A DNA stretch of 64,000 bases, from contig NZ_LWKZ01000012.1 of the NCBI RefSeq assembly GCF_001905005.1, positions 124,001 to 188,000 on the forward strand, read 5' to 3'. Below the pieces are notes generated by a model. The model saw only the letters and a list, made by a program, of their open reading frames with translations, did no database searches and was not told the origin of the DNA. Within the stretch, counting starts at the first letter, position 1, and each line of letters begins with the position of its first letter. Position numbers and translations under genes: made by a program. Origin of the DNA: Streptomyces sp. CB02923. Lineage in GTDB: Bacteria > Actinomycetota > Actinomycetes > Streptomycetales > Streptomycetaceae. Below, one piece after another: positions 40,756 through 49,854 of the stretch.

Positions 40756-41269
40756 GGCCCTTCACGTACTCCTCGAAAGGCACCGCGTGCCCCAAGGCGA
40801 TTCGCTTCCAATCCCGATAGGGTGCGGGGTCGCCGCCGTATGCTTCGCGGTTGATCTGGGTACCGTCCGGTCGGAAGTTCAGGAAGGCGATGCGGGTTTC
40901 ATCGAACAACCACCAGTCGCGCCCTGAAAGTGGCAGGCCGTAGTCGTCCTGTGTCACGTCCAGGACGCGAATGTCTTCACCGGCCGCGATGTTCCCGGGA
41001 ATGCTCCATGTGAATTGATATCTCTGGTAGTCGGTGAGCGGCCGACGCACGATGCGCACTCGGCCGATGCGCCTTCCCGATTCGACGTAGCCACGCACCC
41101 GTTCATGCCAGCGGGAATTGTGGTCGGCGGGCTTTCCCTCGCCCCGTAGGAAGCGGGCTACGTTCTCCTGTTCCCTGGGCATGGTGTAGGTGGGCTGCGC
41201 CTCGAACCGCCATGCCTCGCGCTCGAATGCGTCGAAGAACCTACGCCACTCTTCACCATCCAAGAGCAC
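40745..41269 (-). CDS. DUF6879-family protein
   Basis: This 174-residue protein has the features I associate with DUF6879: FDAFEREAWRFEAQPTYTMP, VRIVRRPLTDYQRYQFTWS, DYGLPLSGRDWWLFDETRIA and the final helix DWKRIALGHAVPFEEYVKG. The function is unknown. It lies between a small cysteine-containing protein and the XRE regulator, overlapping both (17 and 11 bases), so the three genes are translated together. This grouping recurs in streptomycetes and may form a regulatory or defence-like module. Confidence 0.8.
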   Translation of the reverse strand: MLLDGEEWRRFFDAFEREAWRFEAQPTYTMPREQENVARFLRGEGKPADHNSRWHERVRGYVESGRRIGRVRIVRRPLTDYQRYQFTWSIPGNIAAGEDIRVLDVTQDDYGLPLSGRDWWLFDETRIAFLNFRPDGTQINREAYGGDPAPYRDWKRIALGHAVPFEEYVKGLDV

Positions 41270-41462
41270 GGACGGCCTCCCTGAGGACGTTTTCGGGGAT
41301 CTCCACCAGGCCCTCGCCGGTGGGCGTCGAGAAGACGGAAGTCAGGTCCCCCTGCACGACGAAGGAACCGCATGTGGTCCGGTAGACGTTGGGGCAATCG
41401 TCATCGTCGCAGTTGGGTCCTCCGGCGCGGCCGGTAAGGCGGGTCAGTTCCTCGCGTGCCAT
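41253..41462 (-). CDS. small cysteine-containing protein of the DUF6879 cassette
   Basis: This 69-residue protein from ATG 41462 (GGGAGGG upstream) starts MAREELTRLTGRAGGPNCDD. It has an acidic, cysteine-bearing core (NCDDDDCPNVYRTTCGSFV) and a C-terminal helix (VEIPENVLREAVRALGW). Three cysteines within 15 residues might bind metal. Its 3' end overlaps the DUF6879 gene. I know no function; the position as first gene of the cassette suggests a partner of the DUF6879 protein. Confidence 0.7.
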   Translation of the reverse strand: MAREELTRLTGRAGGPNCDDDDCPNVYRTTCGSFVVQGDLTSVFSTPTGEGLVEIPENVLREAVRALGW

Positions 41463-41594
41463 CGTGCCCTCCCTCGATGCCGGGTCGGCTCCTGGCACCA
41501 CGAGGACGGTAAGCCGGGTGCGTGTGCCGCGGCTATGGCGCATCGCCGGTATGCGCGTTGTCGGGTAGATGACCTTGCTGGTCGCGACCGTCCC

Positions 41595-42983
41595 TCAGGG
41601 GCGCCAGGTCACCCGGTGCTCGTTCAGGTGGGCCAGTACTGCGTGGTTCGCCTCCCAGCCGTCCGGGAACTTGACCGTGACGCCCAGTTGTACGGGGTCC
41701 GCCGACGGGTGCTCGTCCAGCAACTCCGGTACGCCCGCGCGGCAGACCACGATGCAGGCGTGCCGGTGGCGGGAGGCCAGTACGCACAGTCGGCCCGTTT
41801 CCAGGTGGAAGGCGGTGGCGTCGGGGCGGCCGGAGAGCGGATGCAGGAAGACCGTGACGTCGAACTCCCTTCCCTGGAGGCGGTTGGCGGTGTCCACGGC
41901 CACGCCACTGACGCCGAGCCCGGCCAGCGCGGTCCGTACCGCCGCCGCCTGGTCGCGGTGGGCCGTGCCGACCGCGATCCGGTCGGCCGTCAGCGGCGCG
42001 GGGTCGGGGCCGCGCTCGCTGGTCGCCGCGCCGCCCCGGTCGAGCAGCCGCCGTACCACCCGCGCGATGGCGTGCACCGCCTCCGGATCCGTGCGCGGGG
42101 TGTGGCGGGCGGGGAGTTCGAGCAGGCCCCAGCCGGCCTCGGCGGCCTCGTCCAGCACGCGGTCCACCGCCGAGCCGTCGGAGGGCACGCCGAAGGCGAG
42201 CCGCCGGTCGCCGTGGTCCGTACCGCTGCGGAACGGCGTGAAGGGGTAGAACGCGTCGGAGACCAGCCGCGCGGCGGAGGCGGGCAGCCGCCACGACACC
42301 GGCAGCCGGTGCTGCGGCAGGTCAGGGTTGTGCGCGAGGAGGGTGGTCACGGCGCTGGCCGACGGGTCGTAGGCGAGCCCGGCCCACTGCTCGGCGCCGA
42401 CCACGCTGAACGGATCCAGCTGCCCCGGATCCCCCACGAACAGCGCCCGCTCGAACAGGCCGCCGACGGCCAGCAGCGCGTCCGAGCGCATCTGGTACGC
42501 CTCGTCGACGATGGCGTGCTGCCACGGCTCGTCGACCTTGGTGTACGCCCACTTGGCGGCCGTCGAGACGACGATGTCCATGCCTGCCAGGTCGGCGACC
42601 TTCGACGACGTGCGGACGGCGGGCAGCTCCGCGAGCGCGGGGTCGAACGCGCCCGGTTCGCTGCTGTGCAGCCGGCCCACCGGGAGTTCGGGGTCCTTCT
42701 CGGCGATCCGCAGCACCAGGTCGTCGACCTGTGCGTTGGTCTGCGCGACGATCATCAACGGGCGCCCTGCCGCGGCCAGTTCGCGGGCCGCCCGTACGAC
42801 CAGCGTGGATTTGCCCGCGCCCGGCGGCGAGTCGACGACCACGCCGCGGTGCGTGCCGTGCAGCGTGCTGTGCACGATCGCGTCGGTGGCCGCGGCCGCC
42901 GCCGCGCCGGGGTCGAAGGGCGCCGCGCCGTCCGGCTGTCGCGCGGCGGGTACGTCGGGGTGCGCGGGGCGGGCCTCGGTCAC
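41595..42983 (-). CDS. compact SF1B-type helicase/ATPase (Dna2/Upf1-like)
   Basis: This 462-residue protein has all main superfamily 1 helicase motifs: I at residues 52-60 (SPPGAGKST), Ia (IVAQTNAQVDDL), II (HAIVDEAYQM; Asp160-Glu161), III (LFVGDPGQLDPF), IV (LPVSWRLPAS), V (VDTANRLQGREFDV) and VI (LCVLASRHRHACIV). The DEAxQ and QGREFDV forms are those of Dna2/Upf1-like SF1B enzymes. No long insert or extra domain is present, so it is about as small as a functional helicase can be. GTG 42983 has GGAGG upstream and overlaps the preceding gene in a GTGA. It probably works with the nuclease two genes upstream. Confidence 0.85.
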   Translation of the reverse strand: MTEARPAHPDVPAARQPDGAAPFDPGAAAAAATDAIVHSTLHGTHRGVVVDSPPGAGKSTLVVRAARELAAAGRPLMIVAQTNAQVDDLVLRIAEKDPELPVGRLHSSEPGAFDPALAELPAVRTSSKVADLAGMDIVVSTAAKWAYTKVDEPWQHAIVDEAYQMRSDALLAVGGLFERALFVGDPGQLDPFSVVGAEQWAGLAYDPSASAVTTLLAHNPDLPQHRLPVSWRLPASAARLVSDAFYPFTPFRSGTDHGDRRLAFGVPSDGSAVDRVLDEAAEAGWGLLELPARHTPRTDPEAVHAIARVVRRLLDRGGAATSERGPDPAPLTADRIAVGTAHRDQAAAVRTALAGLGVSGVAVDTANRLQGREFDVTVFLHPLSGRPDATAFHLETGRLCVLASRHRHACIVVCRAGVPELLDEHPSADPVQLGVTVKFPDGWEANHAVLAHLNEHRVTWRP

Positions 42984-44533
42984 AGGAAGTCCTCCGCGGT
43001 GACGGGATCGGGCAGGTCCACGGGCAGTACGGCGGTGTCGGCCGCGGGCGGCCCGCCGTGCGTCCACGGTGTGTCCTCGGGGTCGGGCAGCTCCGGGCCG
43101 CCGCGCGGCTGGTGTTCGAACAAGGTCCAGCACACCTGATCGCCCGGCGCGGGCACCGACCCGGGCTCCGGGGTCTTCCCACGCCCCATTCCGCCGGTCA
43201 GCCGGACGACCAGACCGCCCGGCCCGTCCGTCGTGTACGCGACGAACTCGGCGGACTGGGCCTTCCCCTCCGGCAGCGGGCGGTACAGCTTGCCGCCCTC
43301 GGACAGCTGCGGCCGGTCGTCCGTCCACAGCGTCACCAGCGGGCGCGGCATCGGCCGCTTGCCCTCCGAATACGCCATCTCCACCCCGGTCACCCGCCCG
43401 GCCATGGCCTCCCCGGCGAGCCGTCGGCCCGCCATGACCAGCGGGTCGTCCAGTGCCTCCTGCGCGTCCAGCTGCGCCTGGGCGGTCTCCCGCGAGGAGA
43501 GCTTCCGCGCGGCCGTGATCGCGTCGTCCCGCTTGGGCTGCGGCGGCTCACCGGCCCGTACCCGGTCGCGGTGCGCGGTGTAGGACCAGCGGTCGTGCTT
43601 CCAGCGGTCGGCCACCCGGGAGCCCTCCGGCAGGGCCCGGAGCAGGTCGATGCCCTGCCATACGGCGTCCCAGGTGGGGCGCAGCTGGCCTTCGAGCAGG
43701 TCGCGGATCTCGTCCTCGGCGCCGGGCAGCCCCGCGTCGTAACGGGCCATCGCCGGGGCGAGACGCTTGTTGTCGAAGGCCGGGTCCGTGGCCGGGCCGG
43801 CCGGCGGGCACAGCAACTGGCCCGCCGCGTCCCGCGCCGTCTCCGCGCGCTGCGCCGCCGTCGCGCCGTCCTCGCCCGCGGGCGGGTCGGTCCAGGCGAG
43901 CAGCGCACCCAGGTGCTGGTCCTCCAGGTTGCTCTGGCCGGTCGCCCAGTGGCGGGCGAGCAGCCCGGTCATCGGCAGCAGCAGACTCGCGCCCGGCACC
44001 CGGGCCCGCTCGCCGAAATGCGTGAACCAGCGGCCCAGCAGCGGCACATGGGGAGGGGCGGGGTGCGGGGTGTCCGGATCCTGTTCGGCGGTCCGCCGGA
44101 ACCGCATGGACCGGCCCAGCAGGCGTACGTACTCCACGCCGGCCGCGCTCGGCACGACGACCTGCGGCGCGTCCGCGCACAGCTCGACCTCGACCGGGAC
44201 TTTTTTGCCCGTCTCGGGGTCGGTCTCCTTGCGCTCCTCCAGCTCGACGGCGTCCGCGTACCCCTCCACGTACGGCAGGACGGATTCGGCCAGTTCGGCG
44301 AGGAAGGTGGACCGCAGGTCACGGTCGCGCGGCTGGGGAACGGCGAGCAGCAGCGGCTTCTCGCGGTCCGTGCCGACCAGCGCGCCCAGCGGCGCGCCCG
44401 CCTCACCCGCGGTCGTCAACGGGACGAACACCAGCGGGTGTGCGGACAGGTGCCGGTGCCGGACCGTCGTCAGCGGCTGGGCGCGGCCCGCCGCCACGGC
44501 CTCCATCCTGGCGAGCACCTCGATCAGCGACAT
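42980..44533 (-). CDS. unrecognised 517-residue protein between nuclease and helicase genes
   Basis: This long soluble protein matches no family I know. It starts [20 protein letters not shown]. Three regions look ordered: residues 20-110 (beta-rich, HPLVFVPLTTAGEAGAPLGA), 110-310 (helical, with FTHFGERARVPGASLLLPMT and RYDAGLPGAEDEIRDLLEGQ), and 310-480 (WKHDRWSYTAHRDRVRAGEP, RPLVTLWTDDRPQLSEGGKL). The last 40 residues are acidic and Pro-rich. ATG 44533 has GGAGGTGCAGGC upstream and overlaps the nuclease stop by ten bases; its own stop overlaps the helicase start by four. Tight coupling makes it a likely structural or DNA-binding subunit of one complex. Confidence 0.75.
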   Translation of the reverse strand: MSLIEVLARMEAVAAGRAQPLTTVRHRHLSAHPLVFVPLTTAGEAGAPLGALVGTDREKPLLLAVPQPRDRDLRSTFLAELAESVLPYVEGYADAVELEERKETDPETGKKVPVEVELCADAPQVVVPSAAGVEYVRLLGRSMRFRRTAEQDPDTPHPAPPHVPLLGRWFTHFGERARVPGASLLLPMTGLLARHWATGQSNLEDQHLGALLAWTDPPAGEDGATAAQRAETARDAAGQLLCPPAGPATDPAFDNKRLAPAMARYDAGLPGAEDEIRDLLEGQLRPTWDAVWQGIDLLRALPEGSRVADRWKHDRWSYTAHRDRVRAGEPPQPKRDDAITAARKLSSRETAQAQLDAQEALDDPLVMAGRRLAGEAMAGRVTGVEMAYSEGKRPMPRPLVTLWTDDRPQLSEGGKLYRPLPEGKAQSAEFVAYTTDGPGGLVVRLTGGMGRGKTPEPGSVPAPGDQVCWTLFEHQPRGGPELPDPEDTPWTHGGPPAADTAVLPVDLPDPVTAEDFL

Positions 44534-46050
44534 GCCTGCACCTCCGCGGCGCCGTCGGAGCGGTCGTGGGGACGGTCGTGGGAACGGCTGGCGGAACGGT
44601 TGTCGGAAGGGCCGCCGGAACGGCCGTCGGAACGACCGTGGGTCCGGTCTCCGGTCCGGCTCTCGCCTCGGTCCCCGGTCCGGCTCCCGTCCCGGCCCAC
44701 CCCGCCCCGGGCGCCGTGCCCGGCAGCGGTCAGTGCCTCGGCGCGCAGGGTCGCCGCTCGGCGCAGGGCTTCGGTGGCGGGGGCGTCCGGCGAGCCGGCC
44801 TGGACGTCCGCGTCCGCGGAGCAGGCGGCCGTGCCCTGAGGAGCGGTGTCCGTGTCCGCCGCGCTCTCCGTACGCGCCGCTGGCGGAGCCTCGTCGACCG
44901 CTGCCGCCAGCACCTCCTCGACCGTACGCAGCCCGCCCAGCTCACCGCGCACCCCGCGGCCGAGCGACTCCACGGCGCCCGCCGCGCGCGCCCGCCCCCG
45001 GCAGTGGAACGCCAGCTCGCAGGCGGCCAGGCACTCCGGCGCGTAGGCCGCGTCCACGGACTCCACCGCCTCGGCCAGCTCGGCGGCGGACCGCGTCGCC
45101 GTCTTCCCGTCGTCCGCGAGCCGGAGGTCGAAGGTGGTGGCGGGCGGGAGCTGCCCGGCGATCTCCTCGACCTTGGTGAGGCGCTGCAACTGGCGTGCGG
45201 TCGTCGACAGTTGTTTACGGATGTCGACGGCCTCGGCGGTGGGGAGGTTCGCGAAGTCCTTCGGGCAGACCAGCAGCACCTGGTCCCGCACCGCCACCGC
45301 CCGGCCCGTACTGGCGAGCACCTGCGCCGCCACCCGCCGCAGCGCCAGCACGTACACGGCCGCCTGGCGGGCCGCCGCGCCCACCTTGGCGGGGTCGGCG
45401 GAACCGTCGATCATCGGGAAGGACTTGATCTCCACGACCGTCCAGCCGCCGTCCGGATGCACCACGACCGCGTCCGGCTCCAGGTAGGCGGGCGACCCGG
45501 CCACGTCCAGGGTGATCAGGGGATGGTCCAGCAGGGACCAGCCGCCGGCGGCCGTGGCCTCGCGCAGCGCCAGCGCCGTACGGGCGGCACGCCCTTCGGG
45601 ACCGGCGGCGGACAGGTCCGGGACGGCGACCCGGCCGGGCGCGGGGGCTTCCGCGGCGCCGCCCATACGCTCGTACAGCAGCTGCATCAGGTCCGCGCCG
45701 CCGTCCGCCTTGACGCGGGCCTCGAAGGAGTTGCCCCGGGCCAGCGCGAACTGCGACTGCCCGAAGGCCGCGGGCGAACCGAGGGCGCCCGCGAGCGCCG
45801 CCTTGTCGATCCCGGCGCCGTCCAGCAACGCACGGCGGCGACAGCCGGGGTTGGCGGCCAGCGCGGCGAGCGCGCGGGCGTCCAGCGGCCGCGGCCGTAC
45901 GCCGGGGCCGCGCAGCTCACCGAGCCGCTGTCGCAGCCCCGTCGTCGGCTGCGGCAGCGGAGGCGGCTGCTCCGACGGCCGGTCGGCCGCGGCGGGTCGG
46001 CTGTCGCGGAAAACGTTCACCCGCGGAAGTCTGGCATCCGCCACTGACAT
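44524..46050 (-). CDS. Fe-S cluster PD-(D/E)XK nuclease, Cas4/AddB/Dna2-like
   Basis: This protein of about 508 residues has the RecB/Cas4-type nuclease core: the [11 protein letters not shown] motif (about 105), Asp193 in YLEPDAVVV, Glu207-x-Lys209 in WTVVEIKSF, and the Q229-x3-Y233 helix in [12 protein letters not shown]. Four cysteines frame it: Cys70 in [10 protein letters not shown], and Cys340, Cys344 and Cys350 in [12 protein letters not shown]. This is the arrangement that holds a 4Fe-4S cluster in AddB, Cas4 and Dna2. The last 110 residues are a disordered Arg/Asp/Ser/Gly repeat tail. The start is uncertain: ATG 46050, GTG 46062 or GTG 46020, none with a clear ribosome-binding site. 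The 5' end overlaps the PAP2 gene by about 100-145 bases. Confidence 0.82.
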   Translation of the reverse strand: MSVADARLPRVNVFRDSRPAAADRPSEQPPPLPQPTTGLRQRLGELRGPGVRPRPLDARALAALAANPGCRRRALLDGAGIDKAALAGALGSPAAFGQSQFALARGNSFEARVKADGGADLMQLLYERMGGAAEAPAPGRVAVPDLSAAGPEGRAARTALALREATAAGGWSLLDHPLITLDVAGSPAYLEPDAVVVHPDGGWTVVEIKSFPMIDGSADPAKVGAAARQAAVYVLALRRVAAQVLASTGRAVAVRDQVLLVCPKDFANLPTAEAVDIRKQLSTTARQLQRLTKVEEIAGQLPPATTFDLRLADDGKTATRSAAELAEAVESVDAAYAPECLAACELAFHCRGRARAAGAVESLGRGVRGELGGLRTVEEVLAAAVDEAPPAARTESAADTDTAPQGTAACSADADVQAGSPDAPATEALRRAATLRAEALTAAGHGARGGVGRDGSRTGDRGESRTGDRTHGRSDGRSGGPSDNRSASRSHDRPHDRSDGAAEVQACR

Positions 46051-46957
46051 TCGCGTGTGCACCCGGCGCCCCGGCGGCCGGAGCGCCCGGCGCCGTACCC
46101 ATGACGAGGCCGTCGTCCGCCCGAAGCCGCGCGTCCGCCCGGAGCCGCGAGCCTGCCCGAAGCCGCCCGTCCGTCCGGAGCCGTCCGCCCGCCCGGAGCC
46201 GTCCGCGCACGCCGTCCGCGAACCGCAGCGCCGGGCGTGTCAGCAGCAGGCCCAGTCCCATCACGGCCGTACCGGCCAGCGCGTCGAGCAGGTAGTGGTT
46301 GGCGGTGCCCATCACGACCAGCACGATGAGCAGCGGATACGCCACCCCCAGGGCCCGCGTCGTCCGCGACCGGCCGTGCCGCCACAGGACCACGCCGCAC
46401 CACAGCGCCCACCCCACGTGGAGGCTGGGCATCGCCGCGAACTGGTTCGTCATGCCGCCGAGCCCGCGCGGCGCGCTCGCGTCGTCGCCCCACCACCCGT
46501 ACGAGGAGAACTCCGCCATGGTGTCCGCGAACCCGCTGCCCGCCTCCAGCAGCCGCGGCGGCGCGGTCGGCAGCAGCGTGAAGCCGACGAGTCCGACGAG
46601 GGTGGCCAGCATGAGCCACGTACGGAGCGTGCGGTAGTGGGCGGGCCGCCGGTTCCACAGCCATATGAGGACCGCGGGTGTGACCAGGTAGTGCAGCGAG
46701 GCGTACGCGAAGTCGGCGGGCACGCCGAGGGCGGGCGTGGTGGTGAAGAGACGATTCAGCGCGCGTTCCGGGTCGATCCGCAGCAGCTCTTCCCACCGGA
46801 GGATCGTCTGTCCGTGCCCGGTGGCGGTGTGCGCGTCGCCGCGGGCCACGAGGCGGCCCGCGGAGTAGGCCACGTACACGAGGGCCAGCAGTGGCAGTTC
46901 CGTCCACCAGCGCGGCCGGCTGCCGGCTGCCGCGGGGCGGCGCGCTACGGCGTCCAT
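45917..46957 (-). CDS. PAP2-superfamily membrane phosphatase (AUR1/inositol-phosphoceramide type)
   Basis: This 346-residue integral membrane protein has about six helices and the PAP2 active-site motifs [11 protein letters not shown] (PSGH-like) and [14 protein letters not shown] (catalytic His and Asp). It hydrolyses or transfers a lipid phosphate at the membrane. After residue 245 the C-terminal tail is a basic repeat of the form [12 protein letters not shown] and then a disordered Ala/Pro stretch. That tail overlaps the start of the nuclease gene in another frame. ATG 46957 is used, with GGAGAACGATCAGG upstream. It is divergent from the histidine phosphatase gene. Confidence 0.88.
   Translation of the reverse strand: MDAVARRPAAAGSRPRWWTELPLLALVYVAYSAGRLVARGDAHTATGHGQTILRWEELLRIDPERALNRLFTTTPALGVPADFAYASLHYLVTPAVLIWLWNRRPAHYRTLRTWLMLATLVGLVGFTLLPTAPPRLLEAGSGFADTMAEFSSYGWWGDDASAPRGLGGMTNQFAAMPSLHVGWALWCGVVLWRHGRSRTTRALGVAYPLLIVLVVMGTANHYLLDALAGTAVMGLGLLLTRPALRFADGVRGRLRAGGRLRTDGRLRAGSRLRADARLRADDGLVMGTAPGAPAAGAPGAHANVSGGCQTSAGERFPRQPTRRGRPAVGAAASAAAADDGAATAAR
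46112..46212 (-). repeat. imperfect 18-bp repeat encoding the basic tail of the PAP2 protein
   Basis: Units of about 18 bases with a CGCCCGGAGCCG-like core (CCGCCCGGAGCCGT) recur five or six times on the plus strand. On the minus strand they read as near-repeats of GRLRAD. The period keeps the frame, so the array has expanded within the coding sequence. Confidence 0.75.
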
Positions 46958-47266
46958 CCTGATCGTTCTCCAACGTGCGATGCCCGGGGCGGATCGGTCG
47001 CGGGCCTGGTGCGAGGGGTGCGCGGTGCGGTGCGGCACCCGTCGGCGCGAAAACGCCGACCCTCCACCGTACGCTGTATGGCTCGCTGCTCCGGGCAGGG
47101 GGAGGGCCCGCCCCGGGAAACAGGGGCGATGCGCGATGATGGAACGGACGGTCTCCGTCGAAAGGCGGCAAGAACCGGACATCAGTCGAGCACCGATCGA
47201 GCAGCAAGAGCCCCGGAACGGGCCCCGAAGACGGAAAAACCGAGCAATCGGTCAGAGGTATTCCCC

Positions 47267-47860
47267 ATGGCACCGCGCATTCTGCTGGCCCGGCACGGGC
47301 AGACGGAGTGGTCCCTGTCCGGCAAGCACACCGGCCGTACGGACATTCCGCTCCTGGAGGAGGGCCGCAGCGGTGCCAAGCTCCTGGGGGAGCGGCTGCA
47401 CCGCGCGCCCTGGGACGGCCTGCCGGACGTCGAGGTCCGCACCAGCCCCCTGGTACGCGCGAAGGAGACCTGCGAGCTGGCCGGCTTCGGCGACCGGGCC
47501 CGGGACTGGGACGCGCTGATGGAGGTCGACTACGGCGCGTACGAGGGCCTGACGCCGGCCGACATCAAGGCCGGGCGCCCGGACTGGCTCATCTGGCGCG
47601 ACGGCGTCCCCGAGGGCGAGACCCTGGCCGAGGTCGCGGCGCGGGCCGACGAGGTCGTGGAGTGGGCACGCTCGGCCGACCGCGACGTACTGGTCTTCGC
47701 GCACGGCCACATCCTGCGCTCCCTGGGAGCCCGCTGGCTCGGCCTCGACGTCTCCTTCGCCGCCCGCATCCGCCTGGAGCCGACGTCCCTGTCGGTGCTG
47801 GGCTGGGCCTACGGGGAACCGGCGATCGAGCGCTGGAACGACACGGGCCACCTGGGCTGA
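47267..47860 (+). CDS. histidine phosphatase family protein (phosphoglycerate-mutase-like)
   Basis: This 197-residue cytoplasmic phosphatase has the catalytic RHG motif [12 protein letters not shown] at its N terminus, the second conserved Arg in [12 protein letters not shown], the acid Glu region in [14 protein letters not shown] and the second histidine in [13 protein letters not shown]. It belongs to the cofactor-dependent phosphoglycerate-mutase/acid-phosphatase clan and probably removes phosphate from a small metabolite. ATG 47267 has AGAGG upstream. It is divergent from the PAP2 gene and convergent with the XRE/TPR gene, from which a terminator separates it. Confidence 0.92.
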   Translation: MAPRILLARHGQTEWSLSGKHTGRTDIPLLEEGRSGAKLLGERLHRAPWDGLPDVEVRTSPLVRAKETCELAGFGDRARDWDALMEVDYGAYEGLTPADIKAGRPDWLIWRDGVPEGETLAEVAARADEVVEWARSADRDVLVFAHGHILRSLGARWLGLDVSFAARIRLEPTSLSVLGWAYGEPAIERWNDTGHLG

Positions 47861-47873
47861 GCGGGGGCGGCCG

Positions 47874-47899
47874 TGCACACGGCGGTCATGCCGTGTGCA
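47874..47899. terminator. bidirectional terminator between convergent genes
   Basis: TGCACACGGC (47874-47883) and GCCGTGTGCA (47890-47899) are perfect 10-base arms around GGTCAT. It fills most of the 50-base gap between the histidine phosphatase gene and the convergent XRE/TPR gene. Confidence 0.75.
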
Positions 47900-47910
47900 G
47901 GGCCGTGCGG

Positions 47911-49623
47911 TCATGCCGTATGCGCATCCGCCTGAGGCCCTGACCCCGGCTCCGATCCCGGTCCCGACCCCGGCCCCGGCTCTGATCTCGATCCCGGCCC
48001 CGGCCTGGGCCGTGCCCCGGACACCGTCCGCCGTCCGTCCCTCCCGACCGAGGTCCGCACCGGCGGCCGGGTGGCGGCGTGCCGGTCCAGGAACGCGCCG
48101 ACCGCGTCACCCCTCCTGCCCGCACCGTCGCGGTACGGCCGCAGTGCCCGCGCCGTCGAGTCCAGCATCGTCCGGATGCGGGCCGACCGGACGTCCTCCA
48201 GGAGGGCCAGTGCCCGCGTACCGGCCGTGGCGGCCTCCTCCGGCGCCCGGCCGAGTGCGAGATCACTCGCGAGTTCCGCGGTGAACAGGGCGATGTTCCG
48301 TGTGAAGTGCGGGTCCTGGAGCGCGACTGCCCGGCGCGCGTACGTCGCCGCGCGCCCCTGCTCGCCCAGCGCGGACCAGCACTGCGCCTCCAGCCCCGCC
48401 AACTCGGCCTCCCCGTAGAAGGACATCCACTCCGGATCACCGTCGGACGGCCCCCGGGCGAAGAGCCGCTGCGCCCGCAGAAGCGCCCGCTCGCAGCTCC
48501 TGCGGTCGCCCAGGCCCGCCCAGCCGCCCGCCTCGCGCAGCGCCAGGAGGGACAGCAGACGCGGCGATCCCAGGGACTTCGCGGCCTGTTGGGCGGCCTG
48601 TGCGGCGCGTACGGCCTCCCGGGGGCGGTTCGCGTCGCGCGCCAGGAAGGCGGTGTTGCAGAACGCGTGCGCCTCAAGGGCGGCGTCACCGGCCACACGA
48701 GCGGTGGCCAGCGCTTCGGCGTAGTGCGACCGGGCGTCCCCGAAGCGGCCCGAGTCGTGGGCCAGCCAGCCGACGGAGATGGCCAGTTCGCCCGCGCCCG
48801 CGTGCAGGCGGTCGCTGACGGATCTGCGGTGCACTCCGGCGTCCAGCAGTTCGTACGCGGTCCGCAACGGTTTCGCGGCGCGCCGGTACAGGCCCTCCCC
48901 GCCGTGCCGGTCGTCCAGCAGCCGGATGCGGCGCACCGCCTCCTCCACGGCCGCAGCCTCGGACTCGCCCGCCCGCCCGGGGCCGACCGCAGGGGAAGGG
49001 CCCGGTACTCGCGGCACAGTGCCCGGTGCGCGCGGCACGGCGCCCGGTACACGCGGCACGGCGCCCGGTACGCGGGGGCCCGCGGCGGCCTCCGGGACGA
49101 AGGGGGGCAGGGCGGTGAGCCCCAGCGCGGCGGCCGGGCCGCCGGTGATGAACGCGCGACGCAGCACGTCGCTCTCCTTGCCGGTCTGGATGTCCGTATC
49201 GCGATGGCAGGGCCCGGGGCCGGGCCCTGCCGGGGCCCCGGCGGTCTGCCCGGCGCCCGTCCACGTGCCGGGAAGCGCCCCGGCGTCGTGCCCCGTTCCC
49301 GTACCGTCGCCTCCCTGCGCCGTACGGGACCGCCGCCCGCGCACCGTCTCGCGCGCCGCGAACCCCATGTCCGCGAGTGTGAGCCCGGGGAACATGTGCC
49401 GGAACACCCGTTCGTAGGCGTAGTTCGGGCACCGGATCTCCCCGGCCTCGACGCGGCCCACGTAACGGGCGTCGCAGGCGACCTGTTCCCCGATCTCGCG
49501 CGCGGCGCGGCGCACCGCCGCCGCGAACTCGCCGGGCGACAGGCGGCCGCGCAGCTGCCGGAAGGCGCGGTTGGGCTGAGCGGGGACGTGGGACGACGCT
49601 GATCTCGCGGCTGGCGACGCCAT
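47911..49623 (-). CDS. XRE-type regulator with TPR-like C-terminal domain
   Basis: This 570-residue protein has an N-terminal helix-turn-helix (GRLSPGEFAAAVRRAAREIG, then VACDARYVGRVEAGEI), a disordered middle with a valine/proline repeat (about 190-225; RVPGAVPRVPGAVPRAPG) and a long helical repeat domain (about 235-520) of tetratricopeptide character. The tail is Gly/Pro/Ser-rich. A twin-arginine-like RRAFITGG precedes a short hydrophobic stretch but is probably not a signal. Regulators of this build occur in many copies in streptomycetes; targets are unknown. ATG 49623 has GGAGG upstream. It is divergent from the small gene at 49855, a pairing that may be functional. Confidence 0.85.
   Translation of the reverse strand: MASPAARSASSHVPAQPNRAFRQLRGRLSPGEFAAAVRRAAREIGEQVACDARYVGRVEAGEIRCPNYAYERVFRHMFPGLTLADMGFAARETVRGRRSRTAQGGDGTGTGHDAGALPGTWTGAGQTAGAPAGPGPGPCHRDTDIQTGKESDVLRRAFITGGPAAALGLTALPPFVPEAAAGPRVPGAVPRVPGAVPRAPGTVPRVPGPSPAVGPGRAGESEAAAVEEAVRRIRLLDDRHGGEGLYRRAAKPLRTAYELLDAGVHRRSVSDRLHAGAGELAISVGWLAHDSGRFGDARSHYAEALATARVAGDAALEAHAFCNTAFLARDANRPREAVRAAQAAQQAAKSLGSPRLLSLLALREAGGWAGLGDRRSCERALLRAQRLFARGPSDGDPEWMSFYGEAELAGLEAQCWSALGEQGRAATYARRAVALQDPHFTRNIALFTAELASDLALGRAPEEAATAGTRALALLEDVRSARIRTMLDSTARALRPYRDGAGRRGDAVGAFLDRHAATRPPVRTSVGRDGRRTVSGARPRPGPGSRSEPGPGSGPGSEPGSGPQADAHTA
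49013..49078 (-). repeat. 21-bp tandem repeat inside the XRE/TPR gene
   Basis: About three units of CGCGGCACGGCGCCCGGTAC-type sequence repeat with a 21-base period. They encode seven-residue repeats such as RVPGAVP in the linker. The period preserves the frame. Confidence 0.8.
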
Positions 49624-49854
49624 GGCAGATCCTCCGTGCCGTCTCCGTGGCGGTGCCGCGGCCTGGCGGTGCGGCGGGACGACGGTACTAGCTGTGACCC
49701 AGCCGACACGCAGGGTTTGGCTACAAACCGGATATCTCACGCACGATCCGCCATGAAGTGCCATTCTTTGCGGCGTCCTGCCGCCGTAGCCGTTGACGTG
49801 TCCGGACGTTGAACAGGAAGTAAAGGGAGCGGCGCGTGCAGAGGAGGGGTTTCC

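Noticed and set aside
36823..41462. A tRNA-bounded genomic island starting at tRNA-Lys copy 3.
   Set aside because: The cassette lies on the 5' side of the tRNA, no integrase or excisionase is present, and I could not find a duplicated tRNA 3' end to serve as the second attachment site.
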